From positions 124,001-188,000 of IMG/VR virus record IMGVR_UViG_3300049846_000628: DNA of 64,000 nt. The stretch is one strand, 5' to 3'. Source of the DNA: a virus. The notes under the pieces are model-generated. The model saw only the letters and a program-made list of their open reading frames with translations, searched no databases and was not told where the DNA came from. The position numbers and the translations under genes are program-made. Positions 7,140 through 12,697 of this stretch are shown here, in pieces (within the stretch, counting starts at the first letter, position 1; each line of letters begins with the position of its first letter).

Positions 7140-7318
7140 ATCCCCATCGCATCCCGCAGGATGTTGTAGGCGTTCAGGTAGTAGTCTGCGTCAGCACCCT
7201 TACCAGCGACGCGGCAATCGACTGCCAGGCAGAGCACGGCGGTGCGGATAGTGCTCCACTGTGCCTCAGTCAGGGTGATGGAGCAGAGGTCGTTGGGGAG
7301 GACGTTGGTGCGGGTCAT
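7130..7318 (-). CDS. GC-rich cassette gene 7, 62 aa
   Basis: MTRTNVLPNDLCSITLTEAQ, then AVLCLAVDCRVAGKGADADYY. Helical, slightly acidic. It resembles cassette gene 10 in the central TVRTALI/TIRTAVL segment, which suggests a paralogous pair. The stop is embedded in the dispersed repeat. Confidence 0.6.
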   Translation of the reverse strand: MTRTNVLPNDLCSITLTEAQWSTIRTAVLCLAVDCRVAGKGADADYYLNAYNILRDAMGMDA

Positions 7319-7341
7319 CGGTCGTTTGCTTCGGTTCCCTC

Positions 7342-7347
7342 AGTATA
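7342..7347 (-). promoter_or_regulatory. -10 box TATACT of cassette gene 7
   Basis: Minus-strand CTCTATACTGAGGGAACCG directly follows the terminator hairpin at 7353-7376, giving a compact terminator-promoter junction. Confidence 0.55.
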
Positions 7348-7352
7348 GAGGC

Positions 7353-7376
7353 AAAAGGGAGGGGTCGTCCCCCTCC
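7353..7376 (-). terminator. Intrinsic terminator of cassette gene 8
   Basis: Minus strand GGAGGGG-GACGA-CCCCTCC followed by CTTTTG. Strong stem, short T-run. It lies 12 bases after the stop of the 44-residue gene. Confidence 0.65.
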
Positions 7377-7388
7377 GTTGTGCCACTA

Positions 7389-7523
7389 TCAGAATTGGAT
7401 TTCTTCGGCGGTCGGCTGGGCATCGGGCATGGTATCATCCTCTGCGATCGTTTCCAGGATCTGCAGGATGCTGTCGCCGTTGCTGCCTTGGCGGAGCAGG
7501 GACATGGCAAGGTCGCGGGTCAT
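7389..7523 (-). CDS. GC-rich cassette gene 8, 44 aa
   Basis: ATG at 7521-7523, product MTRDLAMSLLRQGSNGDSIL, then EDDTMPDAQPTAEEIQF. The same frame stays open for more than 25 codons upstream (reading STPESISPEHDFKLLSNLYS), which looks protein-like, so the true start may be a rare codon further upstream overlapping the next gene. Small helical protein; similar short proteins occur in marine picocyanobacteria, but the function is unknown. Confidence 0.55.
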   Translation of the reverse strand: MTRDLAMSLLRQGSNGDSILQILETIAEDDTMPDAQPTAEEIQF

Positions 7524-7581
7524 TTGAGAATCAGAGTAAAGGTTGCTGAGCAGTTTAAAGTCGTGCTCAGGACTGATAGAT

Positions 7582-7833
7582 TCAGGAGTCGAAAACGTCG
7601 CCGTTGATCTCAGCGCGGTTGATCTTAGGGTCGTCCCACTTTACACCGTCAGGGGTTTCTTTGCTGCCGCAATCATAGAATGCTTCCAGAAGTTCTTCAT
7701 AGCAGCAGATGTCATTCTCCTGAATGAAGTTGTAGATGCTTTCATCATTCTCAATCCAGAGCACCACGTTCCAGGTCTCATAATTGGTCCAACCGTTGTA
7801 GGTCTTGGTGGGAGCGGTGAGGGTGGCGGTCAT
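7582..7833 (-). CDS. DUF7249-like small protein, 83 aa (cassette gene 9)
   Basis: The motif YNGWTNYETWNVVLWIENDE (residues 12-31) is characteristic of a small phage/plasmid family of unknown role (the N-x-W-x-N-Y-E-T-W signature). The remainder is acidic with a paired Cys (ICCYEELLEAFYDCGSKETP). A TATACT box at 7858-7863 lies 24 bases upstream. Confidence 0.75.
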   Translation of the reverse strand: MTATLTAPTKTYNGWTNYETWNVVLWIENDESIYNFIQENDICCYEELLEAFYDCGSKETPDGVKWDDPKINRAEINGDVFDS

Positions 7834-7857
7834 TGGGGTTCGGTTCGGAACTTGTTT

Positions 7858-7863
7858 AGTATA
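7858..7863 (-). promoter_or_regulatory. -10 box TATACT of cassette gene 9
   Basis: Minus-strand CCCTATACTAAACAAG, preceded by the G/C hairpin GGGGGCACC-TCCC-GCCCCC, the same block found in front of the gene at 8510. Confidence 0.55.
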
Positions 7864-7892
7864 GGGGGCGGGAGGTGCCCCCTGGTGGGTCA

Positions 7893-7918
7893 GTGTGCCA
7901 GTGCCTCAGGCGGCACAA
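7893..7918 (-). repeat. Stop-codon-spanning dispersed repeat, copy 2
   Basis: Minus strand CTTGTGCCGCC-TGA-GGCACTGG. Inverted GTGCC/GGCAC arms flank the stop codon of the 66-residue gene, which therefore ends in Cys-Ala-Ala. Confidence 0.65.
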
Positions 7919-8106
7919 GCGGCAGGGGTCAGGGTGACTTCTACGCTACCGTCGATCGCCAGCAGCGCCGCGTCGATGGCATCCAGGCGGGCTTCCACAA
8001 TGGAAGGCGTGAAGTGCTCAGGATGCTTCACTGCCAGACTCAGCAGCTCACCCTTCCAGGAGATCAGGGCAGTGCGGACGGTGGCGGTGGGGAGGGTCGC
8101 GGTCAT
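7906..8106 (-). CDS. GC-rich cassette gene 10, 66 aa
   Basis: MTATLPTATVRTALISWKGE, then HFTPSIVEARLDAIDAALLA. Ala-rich helical protein ending CAA, a tail dictated by the dispersed repeat across its stop. The TAGAAT box at 8129-8134 lies 22 bases upstream. Confidence 0.6.
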   Translation of the reverse strand: MTATLPTATVRTALISWKGELLSLAVKHPEHFTPSIVEARLDAIDAALLAIDGSVEVTLTPAACAA

Positions 8107-8128
8107 CGGGGTCGTTTGATCTGAGAGT

Positions 8129-8134
8129 ATTCTA
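8129..8134 (-). promoter_or_regulatory. -10 box TAGAAT of cassette gene 10
   Basis: Minus-strand CCCTGTAGAATACTCTCAG. The preceding GCGGGCAGACCCGC hairpin is part of the end of cassette gene 11. Confidence 0.5.
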
Positions 8135-8139
8135 CAGGG

Positions 8140-8310
8140 TCAGCGGGTCTGCCCGCAGTAGGAAGGGGACACTTTACAGAGTGCCTCTGCCTGCCGCTCC
8201 TGGTGCGCGTTGATGGTAGCGACTGCCTCCAGTGCCCAGGCACCTGCCACAATGCTCACCATGGCGAAGCACATAATGGCGAGAGAGTTCTGAAAGGAAC
8301 GTTCGGTCAT
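8140..8310 (-). CDS. Small membrane protein, 56 aa (cassette gene 11)
   Basis: After MTERSFQNS a single hydrophobic segment LAIMCFAMVSIVAGAWALEA (about residues 10-29) should span a membrane, followed by a short polar tail with two Cys. The ATG at 8308-8310 has the cassette leader ACCG-ATG and a TAGACT box 25 bases upstream. Topology and role unknown. Confidence 0.6.
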   Translation of the reverse strand: MTERSFQNSLAIMCFAMVSIVAGAWALEAVATINAHQERQAEALCKVSPSYCGQTR

Positions 8311-8334
8311 CGGTTCGGTTCGGTTGATGGAATC

Positions 8335-8340
8335 AGTCTA
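8335..8340 (-). promoter_or_regulatory. -10 box TAGACT of cassette gene 11
   Basis: Minus-strand CCCTGTAGACTGATTCCATC. The downstream part matches the leader of the gene at 8510 (CTGATTCCATCAGC). Here a TTGACC lies only three bases upstream of the -10, too close to act as -35. Confidence 0.45.
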
Positions 8341-8345
8341 CAGGG

Positions 8346-8513
8346 TCAACGGGAGATGAGGTCGCCTGCAGTGTACAGTGCCTCAGCTGTCACACTGCGA
8401 ATCGGTTGCATCGGACCCCAGAACGTGTAGAGCAGGGCACCGCCGATCAGGAGTTTAATCATGGTAGCACGGTGAAACTCAGGAGAGCGGGAGCGGGTCA
8501 GGGAGCGCATCAT
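8346..8513 (-). CDS. Small protein, 55 aa or 38 aa (cassette gene 12)
   Basis: The ATG at 8511-8513 overlaps the stop of the upstream gene as ATGA, favouring coupled translation of 55 residues. A second ATG at 8460-8462 would give a 38-residue form beginning MIKLLIGGALLYTFWGPMQP. That form looks like a membrane-anchored peptide family in picocyanobacteria, so either start may be used. A dispersed-repeat copy lies within its 3' part. Confidence 0.55.
   Translation of the reverse strand: MMRSLTRSRSPEFHRATMIKLLIGGALLYTFWGPMQPIRSVTAEALYTAGDLISR
8371..8393 (-). repeat. Dispersed repeat, copy 3 (inside coding sequence)
   Basis: Minus strand GTGACAGC-TGAGGCACTGTACAC. Here the TGA is out of frame and the repeat is translated, unlike copies at stop codons. 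Confidence 0.5.
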
Positions 8514-8671
8514 CGCTGCAGTTGGGCAAGGGAGGAAGGGGCGATGTGGGAGGGGGAACCACAGGAGCGGTAGAAGTCTACCATGCGGTCTGCTTCCTCT
8601 TTAGTGGTGAACCACTGCGAGCGCCACTCACAGGCATTGTAGGGGGTCTGGTAGCGGACTTCGAAGCGCAT
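8510..8671 (-). CDS. GC-rich cassette gene 13, 53 aa
   Basis: MRFEVRYQTPYNACEWRSQW, then FTTKEEADRMVDFYRSCGSP. A compact alpha/beta-looking protein with two Cys. Its start resembles cassette gene 1. The stop overlaps the downstream start (ATGA). Function not recognised. Confidence 0.6.
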   Translation of the reverse strand: MRFEVRYQTPYNACEWRSQWFTTKEEADRMVDFYRSCGSPSHIAPSSLAQLQR

Positions 8672-8694
8672 CGGTGTCGTTTGCTGATGGAATC

Positions 8695-8700
8695 AGTATA
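8695..8700 (-). promoter_or_regulatory. -10 box TATACT of cassette gene 13
   Basis: Minus-strand CTTATACTGATTCCATC, preceded by GGGGGCACC-TCCC-GCCCC, the hairpin closing the upstream 251-residue gene. Confidence 0.55.
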
Positions 8701-8730
8701 AGGGGCGGGAGGTGCCCCCAGAGAGGTTAG

Positions 8731-8753
8731 GTTGACGGTTCAGTAACTGTCAC
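8731..8753 (-). repeat. Stop-codon-spanning dispersed repeat, copy 4
   Basis: Minus strand GTGACAGTTAC-TGA-ACCGTCAAC. Arms TGAC/GTCA and GTT/AAC pair around the stop codon of the 251-residue gene. Confidence 0.6.
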
Positions 8754-9495
8754 AACGGGCATTGACTGCCTCCAGAAGTTTTGCCACCTTATCTTGTTGC
8801 AGTTTGAATACAACGGAAGAGTTTTTGTTTGCTTTACTCAGTCCCAGAAATGCCTTAATTCCGTTGTTACTAGTAACGCGAATTCGCAGACCACAATCAT
8901 ACTCCTTCACGCCATCAGTGAACAACAGTCGGCGGGAACCTTTTGCGCGACCTTTGAGAAAAGGAGTGTAACCCTGTTGAATGTAACCAACTGCAGGATG
9001 TTGGTCTGCTTTGTAAGTATGAAGGTTCTTTGCTACAGTATCATTCACAGCGACCATCATTTCGCTGTTAGCATCAATCATCTGAGTTTGAATGAATGAT
9101 GCTAACTGTTCGGCAGTGAAAGAATCAAGAACACCGCTGCACAGATCATTAAAGTCTTTGCGAACTTGCTTCACAAAAGAAACAGCGGAACGCTGAGACT
9201 TGGGCAGTTGGCGGTATTCTTTGATCTGCTCAAGAAAATGGGTGAAAGTATCACCAACTACATCAGAAATCTTAGTTGTGTGAATCCAATCGAACGAACC
9301 ATTCTTTACACCTTGCTTGTGTTTGATGGTCCACTTGATGTTACGCTCAGGATCAAACGCATCCGCTTTGTTCTTCGTTCCACCTTGCAGATAAATGGAG
9401 AGAGAAGCAAGGTCAAAAAAGATTAGAAGATTCTTTGTATCTTCTTCATTCTTGACGCCTTCATAATGAACGCGCCCAGTGTTGTCAAAAGTCAT
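8740..9495 (-). CDS. Conserved protein, 251 aa, function unknown
   Basis: A soluble protein with a Lys-rich middle and a regular alpha/beta pattern. No catalytic signature is visible. GC content is lower than in the cassettes on either side. Unlike them it has a proper ribosome site (AGGAGAATTAA-ATG). Its leader carries two perfect palindromes (9507-9518 and 9551-9560), suggesting post-transcriptional or operator control. The C-terminus (ARCDSY) is set by the dispersed repeat. Confidence 0.7.
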   Translation of the reverse strand: MTFDNTGRVHYEGVKNEEDTKNLLIFFDLASLSIYLQGGTKNKADAFDPERNIKWTIKHKQGVKNGSFDWIHTTKISDVVGDTFTHFLEQIKEYRQLPKSQRSAVSFVKQVRKDFNDLCSGVLDSFTAEQLASFIQTQMIDANSEMMVAVNDTVAKNLHTYKADQHPAVGYIQQGYTPFLKGRAKGSRRLLFTDGVKEYDCGLRIRVTSNNGIKAFLGLSKANKNSSVVFKLQQDKVAKLLEAVNARCDSY

Positions 9496-9506
9496 TTAAT
9501 TCTCCT

Positions 9507-9518
9507 GTGGAATTCCAC
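9507..9518 (-). promoter_or_regulatory. Palindrome GTGGAATTCCAC next to a ribosome site
   Basis: A perfect 12-bp dyad directly upstream of AGGAG for the 251-residue gene. It could be an operator or an RNA hairpin that competes with ribosome binding. A second dyad, GGAACGTTCC, lies 32 bases further upstream in the same leader. Confidence 0.45.
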
Positions 9519-9572
9519 TAGATGATTTGTGCTCCGTCTTTATGGGGCGCGGAACGTTCCCCTGATGAACAC

Positions 9573-9601
9573 AGAATAGAACGAAACAGGGGGCAGCGCA
9601 A
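9573..9601 (-). promoter_or_regulatory. Promoter TTGCGC-17-TATTCT
   Basis: Minus-strand hexamers with exact 17-base spacing, about 78 bases upstream of the 251-residue gene. The rest of 9519-9763 holds a dispersed-repeat copy (9606-9630), the hairpin GATGCCC-tgct-GGGGCATC, and no credible open frame on either strand. Confidence 0.5.
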
Positions 9602-9605
9602 GGGG

Positions 9606-9630
9606 TTGTGGACGGTTCGGGAAGTGGCAC
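9606..9630 (-). repeat. Dispersed repeat, degenerate intergenic copy
   Basis: Minus strand GTGCCACTTCCCGAACCGTCCACAA. It matches the family outline but follows no gene, so it is either a relic of a deleted cassette or an independent element. Confidence 0.4.
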
Positions 9631-9753
9631 AGGATGCCCTGCTGGGGGCATCTGGGGGCTCTATACTAAGGGCACAAGCGAAGGAGGGGCGGGGTAGCCC
9701 TTAAGACGAAAAAGGTCGCCACTGGGGCAGCTTTGAAATAGTAGAGTGGAAAG

Positions 9754-9782
9754 TATAAAAAAAGGGAGGCAATCGCCCCCCG
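9754..9782 (-). terminator. Intrinsic terminator
   Basis: Minus strand GGGGGGC-GATT-GCCTCCC followed by TTTTTTTATA. A strong stem and T-run just below the stop of the 115-residue gene; one of the best terminators in the window. Confidence 0.85.
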
Positions 9783-9787
9783 ATTCT

Positions 9788-10135
9788 TTATGCGAACATA
9801 AAACCATTGCGGAACTCATACTCATTGTAGACAGGAGAAGTTCCTGCCTGTCCAACGAACTTGTGAACGAACCAATTCCAGTTCCGCTGGAATACACATT
9901 CACCACCACATCCGTGATCGTGAAGAATAGCATTCAGGCGGGACTTGGTAGTGTTAGACTGATACCCACCGTCAAAGATTTGCACGAAGTCATCACCAAC
10001 CGTGGCGATGTGATTGCCGTAAAGATACACTTTGGATTCGTTAGTTTCAGGATCGAAAGTAACTTTAGTGTTATCTTTCTGCCAGTTCTGATTGTTCAGA
10101 ATGGCGGCGTTCATTTCGCGTTCAATCTTACGCAT
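9788..10135 (-). CDS. Conserved protein, 115 aa, function unknown
   Basis: A soluble, Asn/aromatic-rich protein (NNQNWQKDNTKVTFDPETNE, then GGYQSNTTKSRLNAILHDHG). Similar proteins occur in cyanophages, but I know of no assigned function. The leader TTCCTGAGGGATTCAC-CCAATG is nearly identical to that of the gene at 12257. It has a CATACT -10 box and ends in the terminator at 9764-9781. Confidence 0.7.
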   Translation of the reverse strand: MRKIEREMNAAILNNQNWQKDNTKVTFDPETNESKVYLYGNHIATVGDDFVQIFDGGYQSNTTKSRLNAILHDHGCGGECVFQRNWNWFVHKFVGQAGTSPVYNEYEFRNGFMFA

Positions 10136-10196
10136 TGGGTGAATCCCTCAGGAACAAACGTAGTATGGCGTGGATTGGGGGCAATTGCAACCCCCT

Positions 10197-10220
10197 GTGT
10201 GCCAGTTCTTCAGGCGGCAC
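10197..10220 (-). repeat. Stop-codon-spanning dispersed repeat, copy 5
   Basis: Minus strand GTGCCGCC-TGA-AGAACTGGCACAC closes the nucleotidyltransferase gene, then GGGGGTTGCAATTGCCCCC forms a second hairpin before the next promoter. Confidence 0.65.
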
Positions 10221-11109
10221 ACTGGAAGCGACCGCTGTTGAAGTTGTGATAGCTGAACACCTCACGATTCACCAGTTTAAACATACCAAACTCATTGGTC
10301 AGAACGTAACCCTCAGCATCAATACGATTACCGTTCACGTATGCTGCAGGACCAGAATTGCGGCACAGGAACAAACAATCATCCTTGATGCTCTTTACCA
10401 ATGCCCACAGACGAATCAGGTTAGGGTCACAATCAAACGTGTCATCCTCACTGATAGGACGACCCTCACGAATGATAGAGTTGATTTGCTGCTTAATCTT
10501 TGCCGCTTGCTTATCAGTTACGAACTCACAAGCAGTAGACATTTGACGGGCAAAGTCGCAGACTTCTTTTACATCAGCGAACGATTCTTGACCGTGCAGA
10601 ATGTAAGCTTCAGGACGAACAAACTTCACATAAGGAGTATCGGTGATAGTAAAGTTCATCGGATACGCTACAGCATCACGCAGATCATTCTCTGCAATGT
10701 AGTAAGTGTGAGGTGCAATGATGATCTCTTCAGATACTACATCACCGAACTTGTAAGTGATAGTATTGGGGGTGTATTCAGTTTCACCACCAAACCCGAT
10801 AAAATCACCTTGAATAATACCATTCACGCGAGGCAGATAATCAAAGCAAGCGTGAAGAATTTGGGCAACTTCGCCCTGATAGTGTTGATCAATCTCCTGG
10901 TGATTGTGGGCGATACGAATCTTTTTCTTGTTAAAGACTGCCTTAGTTCCTACAAAGAACTCACCGCAGGCAGGGTCGATTCCCCATACGATTGCAGGAG
11001 CTCCGTCAATCTTAACGCTGAGAGATCCAGCAGCAGTGAACCAATCAAGACACGAAAGATCACCCGTGAGGATGGTATCTTCGGGGTGCTCAAGGTGGAG
11101 GTTTTGCAT
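10210..11109 (-). CDS. Nucleotidyltransferase/ligase-superfamily protein (DUF6267-like)
   Basis: A 299-residue protein with the motif layout of covalent nucleotidyltransferases: motif I Lys33-x-Asp35-Gly36 (SVKIDGAPAIVWG), a central IIQGDFIGFGGE that fits motif III, motif IV EGYVL (266-270), and motif V around Lys278 (MFKLVNRE). Ligases and capping enzymes use the motif I Lys to form a nucleotidyl adduct. The ATG at 11107-11109 is preferred over one 16 codons upstream, because an AATACT box and cassette-type leader lie just ahead. Its substrate (RNA nick, DNA or protein) cannot be told from sequence. Confidence 0.75.
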   Translation of the reverse strand: MQNLHLEHPEDTILTGDLSCLDWFTAAGSLSVKIDGAPAIVWGIDPACGEFFVGTKAVFNKKKIRIAHNHQEIDQHYQGEVAQILHACFDYLPRVNGIIQGDFIGFGGETEYTPNTITYKFGDVVSEEIIIAPHTYYIAENDLRDAVAYPMNFTITDTPYVKFVRPEAYILHGQESFADVKEVCDFARQMSTACEFVTDKQAAKIKQQINSIIREGRPISEDDTFDCDPNLIRLWALVKSIKDDCLFLCRNSGPAAYVNGNRIDAEGYVLTNEFGMFKLVNREVFSYHNFNSGRFQCAA

Positions 11110-11164
11110 TGCGTTTGTTTTGATGCTCTTAGTATTGCACGAATCAGGGGGCAGCACAAGGGGT

Positions 11165-11188
11165 CTTGTGCCAGTTCTTCAGGTGTCC
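11165..11188 (-). repeat. Stop-codon-spanning dispersed repeat, copy 6
   Basis: Minus strand GGACACC-TGA-AGAACTGGCACAAG across the stop of the 57-residue gene; followed by GGGGTCTTGTG-like sequence and the promoter of the nucleotidyltransferase gene. Confidence 0.6.
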
Positions 11189-11352
11189 TCAGAGTGAAGA
11201 ATGTCTAGCATTTGCTGGTGATAGTTGTCAGCATCACGAACCACATTTGCTGCCTCAGATACATCTTCAATTTCATACTGTGTCATCTCCAGAGAGTGAA
11301 TCACATTGGAGAGAAGATCAGTCAGTGCCTCAATCTTTTGTGCGTCAGTCAT
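11179..11352 (-). CDS. Small acidic helical protein, 57 aa
   Basis: MTDAQKIEALTDLLSNVIHS, then MTQYEIEDVSEAANVVRDAD. The N-terminal pattern M-T-(D/E/N)-x-Q-I is shared with the next three upstream genes, which looks like a family of tandem duplicates. Its start overlaps the upstream stop (TATGA). Confidence 0.6.
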   Translation of the reverse strand: MTDAQKIEALTDLLSNVIHSLEMTQYEIEDVSEAANVVRDADNYHQQMLDILHSEDT

Positions 11353-11543
11353 ACATTCTCATCTCCCATATCAAGAGAACAATTGCTGTAACCTTCATCG
11401 TATCCCCTGTCATAACCTTCATCATACATTGCTCGGGCAAAGTTTAAGATTTGTAGAGTATCTGCCTTCCAACAAATATCCTCCCACTTTTCAAAAGTTA
11501 GATAATTTTCAGCAAGTTGTAGGATTTGTTCTTCAGTCATCAT
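11349..11543 (-). CDS. Small acidic protein, 64 aa
   Basis: MMTEEQILQLAENYLTFEKW, then NFARAMYDEGYDRGYDEGYS with a short D/E-G-Y repeat. ATG at 11541-11543 overlaps the previous stop by one base (TGATG). Member of the M-T-x-x-Q-I group. Confidence 0.6.
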   Translation of the reverse strand: MMTEEQILQLAENYLTFEKWEDICWKADTLQILNFARAMYDEGYDRGYDEGYSNCSLDMGDENV

Positions 11544-11713
11544 CAAACCTCTTCACGCATTTTGAGAAGTGCTCTACGAAGTTCGCCACCTTCATAAGCA
11601 AGAAGACCTGTAGTTTCAATCATATTATACCATCCTTCATCTTGATGATACTCAATCAGGGCAATTAGAGCGTCAATTTGTGTGGTTGTCAGAGTGGTTT
11701 TTTTGTCAGTCAT
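11543..11713 (-). CDS. Small protein, 56 aa
   Basis: MTDKKTTLTTTQIDALIALI, then EYHQDEGWYNMIETTGLLAY. Helical, mildly acidic. Overlaps both neighbours by stop-start fusion, so the four genes at 11179-11853 are translationally coupled. Confidence 0.6.
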   Translation of the reverse strand: MTDKKTTLTTTQIDALIALIEYHQDEGWYNMIETTGLLAYEGGELRRALLKMREEV

Positions 11714-11853
11714 TTGAGTGCGTTTTGTCCGATTGTGTGCTGAACCATTCTCACTGCCATACGAAAGTTTCCAAAGTCCATAGTTTTGTCTTCTTCACAA
11801 AAATCCTCAAAAATCTTTTTGATTTGTTCGTCAGTGATTTGTGCGTTAGTCAT
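11710..11853 (-). CDS. Small protein, 47 aa
   Basis: MTNAQITDEQIKKIFEDFCE, then FGNFRMAVRMVQHTIGQNAL. The first gene of the coupled M-T-x-x-Q-I group. Upstream, to 11926, lie G/C-rich hairpin sequence and a dispersed-repeat copy. Confidence 0.6.
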   Translation of the reverse strand: MTNAQITDEQIKKIFEDFCEEDKTMDFGNFRMAVRMVQHTIGQNALK

Positions 11854-11913
11854 CAGGGGTGCCTCTCAACTGAAACTAAGATAACAGGGGGTCACGGTCT
11901 CCCGCAACCCCCC

Positions 11914-11937
11914 GTGTGCCACTAGGTCAACTGTCAC
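11914..11937 (-). repeat. Stop-codon-spanning dispersed repeat, copy 7
   Basis: Minus strand GTGACAGT-TGA-CCTAGTGGCACAC at the end of the 59-residue gene. Confidence 0.55.
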
Positions 11938-12106
11938 CCTCCAGCAGTTCGGGATAGTATTGATTAACCTCTTCGGTCAATTCTTCGTCCGAATACTTAT
12001 CATAACCCTCCATCAGATAATCATAACAGAGACAAGTCATAGTTTTGAGATCCATGTCATCCAGCATTTGCTGAACCATTTGATCTTGAAGGTCTTTGCG
12101 GTTCAT
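11927..12106 (-). CDS. Small acidic protein, 59 aa
   Basis: MNRKDLQDQMVQQMLDDMDL, then SDEELTEEVNQYYPELLEGD. ATG at 12104-12106 lies just after the upstream stop (12108-12110). It resembles its upstream neighbour (both M-N-x-x-D-L/T), perhaps another tandem pair. Confidence 0.6.
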   Translation of the reverse strand: MNRKDLQDQMVQQMLDDMDLKTMTCLCYDYLMEGYDKYSDEELTEEVNQYYPELLEGDS

Positions 12107-12107
12107 T

Positions 12108-12257
12108 TCAGGAAGTGTAAAGTGCGTGATGATACTGTTGCTGAAGACGGGAAAGAATGTCAGTCCAGAACTCTACATCCTCATCGTCATTGTACTGATT
12201 GTTTTCTTCAACCAAACGAATCAGATTGTTGAGATCGTCAGCAGTGAGATAGTTCAT
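12108..12257 (-). CDS. Small acidic protein, 49 aa
   Basis: MNYLTADDLNNLIRLVEENN, then DEDVEFWTDILSRLQQQYHH. Start fused to the upstream stop (TGATG). Confidence 0.6.
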   Translation of the reverse strand: MNYLTADDLNNLIRLVEENNQYNDDEDVEFWTDILSRLQQQYHHALYTS

Positions 12258-12385
12258 CAGTAATCGTAGTTTGCGTTCAGGTACTCATTCACATCGAACT
12301 TCTCATCATCACGAAGTTCGGGAATGTCCATGTCAAAGATCTCACCAGGAGCATCCTGAATCTCAGACCACATCTCATCAAACAT
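12257..12385 (-). CDS. Small acidic protein, 42 aa
   Basis: The start MFDEMWSEIQDAPGEIFDMD at 12383-12385 is chosen because its leader TTCCTGAGGGATTCACC matches that of the 115-residue gene at 9788. An open frame extends 18 codons further upstream without a leader and is not favoured. Strongly acidic; function unknown. Confidence 0.55.
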   Translation of the reverse strand: MFDEMWSEIQDAPGEIFDMDIPELRDDEKFDVNEYLNANYDY

Positions 12386-12425
12386 TGGTGAATCCCTCAG
12401 GAACGAATGTAATGTAGAACGGATT

Positions 12426-12446
12426 GGGGGGCATTGCAACCCCCCT
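12426..12446 (-). terminator. G/C hairpin after dispersed repeat
   Basis: Minus strand GGGGGGTTGCAATGCCCCCC, the counterpart of GGGGGTTGCAATTGCCCCC near 10177-10195. No T-run follows. The paired repeat-hairpin arrangement is the standard 3' end of genes in this stretch. Confidence 0.45.
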
Positions 12447-12469
12447 TGTACCAGTTACTCAAGCGGCAC
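12445..12469 (-). repeat. Stop-codon-spanning dispersed repeat, copy 8
   Basis: Minus strand GTGCCGCT-TGA-GTAACTGGTACAAG; the encoded gene ends Ala-Cys-Ala-Ala. Confidence 0.6.
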
Positions 12470-12605
12470 AAGCAACGAATTCTTGAATATAATAATCCAA
12501 GGGCAATTCAAGGCGGTTAGCCTCACTTTCCCATTCTGCCCATTCTTGCTCCGAAGCATCATTAATGAAGTCTTCGAAAGTATACTCAAAAGCAGGACCG
12601 CACAT
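12459..12605 (-). CDS. Small acidic protein, 48 aa
   Basis: The first ATG, 12603-12605, gives MCGPAFEYTFEDFINDASEQ and ends YYIQEFVACAA. The Y-Y-I-Q-E-F-V tail is shared with the gene at 15238-15420, implying a common family. A GTG 20 codons upstream would place the start inside a G/C hairpin and seems less likely. Confidence 0.5.
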   Translation of the reverse strand: MCGPAFEYTFEDFINDASEQEWAEWESEANRLELPLDYYIQEFVACAA

Positions 12606-12674
12606 AATCTTTTCGGGGTCAATTGCGACGACTTGAGTAACATAACCGATATCCGCCCCCAGCACAAGGGGGTA

Positions 12675-12697
12675 TGTGCCAGTTTCAGAACTGTCCC
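12675..12697 (-). repeat. Orphan dispersed repeat
   Basis: Minus strand GGGACAGTTCTGAAACTGGCACA followed by CCCCC-TTGTGCT-GGGGG. It has the full 3'-end layout but no credible gene upstream, suggesting a deleted cassette. Confidence 0.45.

Noticed and set aside
9662-9667. Plus-strand TATACT as a promoter for a right-facing RNA
   Set aside because: No -35 element, no open frame and no terminator to the right; the match may be chance in a G/C-rich spacer.
10135-11208. 357-residue plus-strand reading frame
   Set aside because: It is entirely antisense to the nucleotidyltransferase gene, whose motifs, promoter and codon pattern are convincing; the plus frame has no recognisable protein features.
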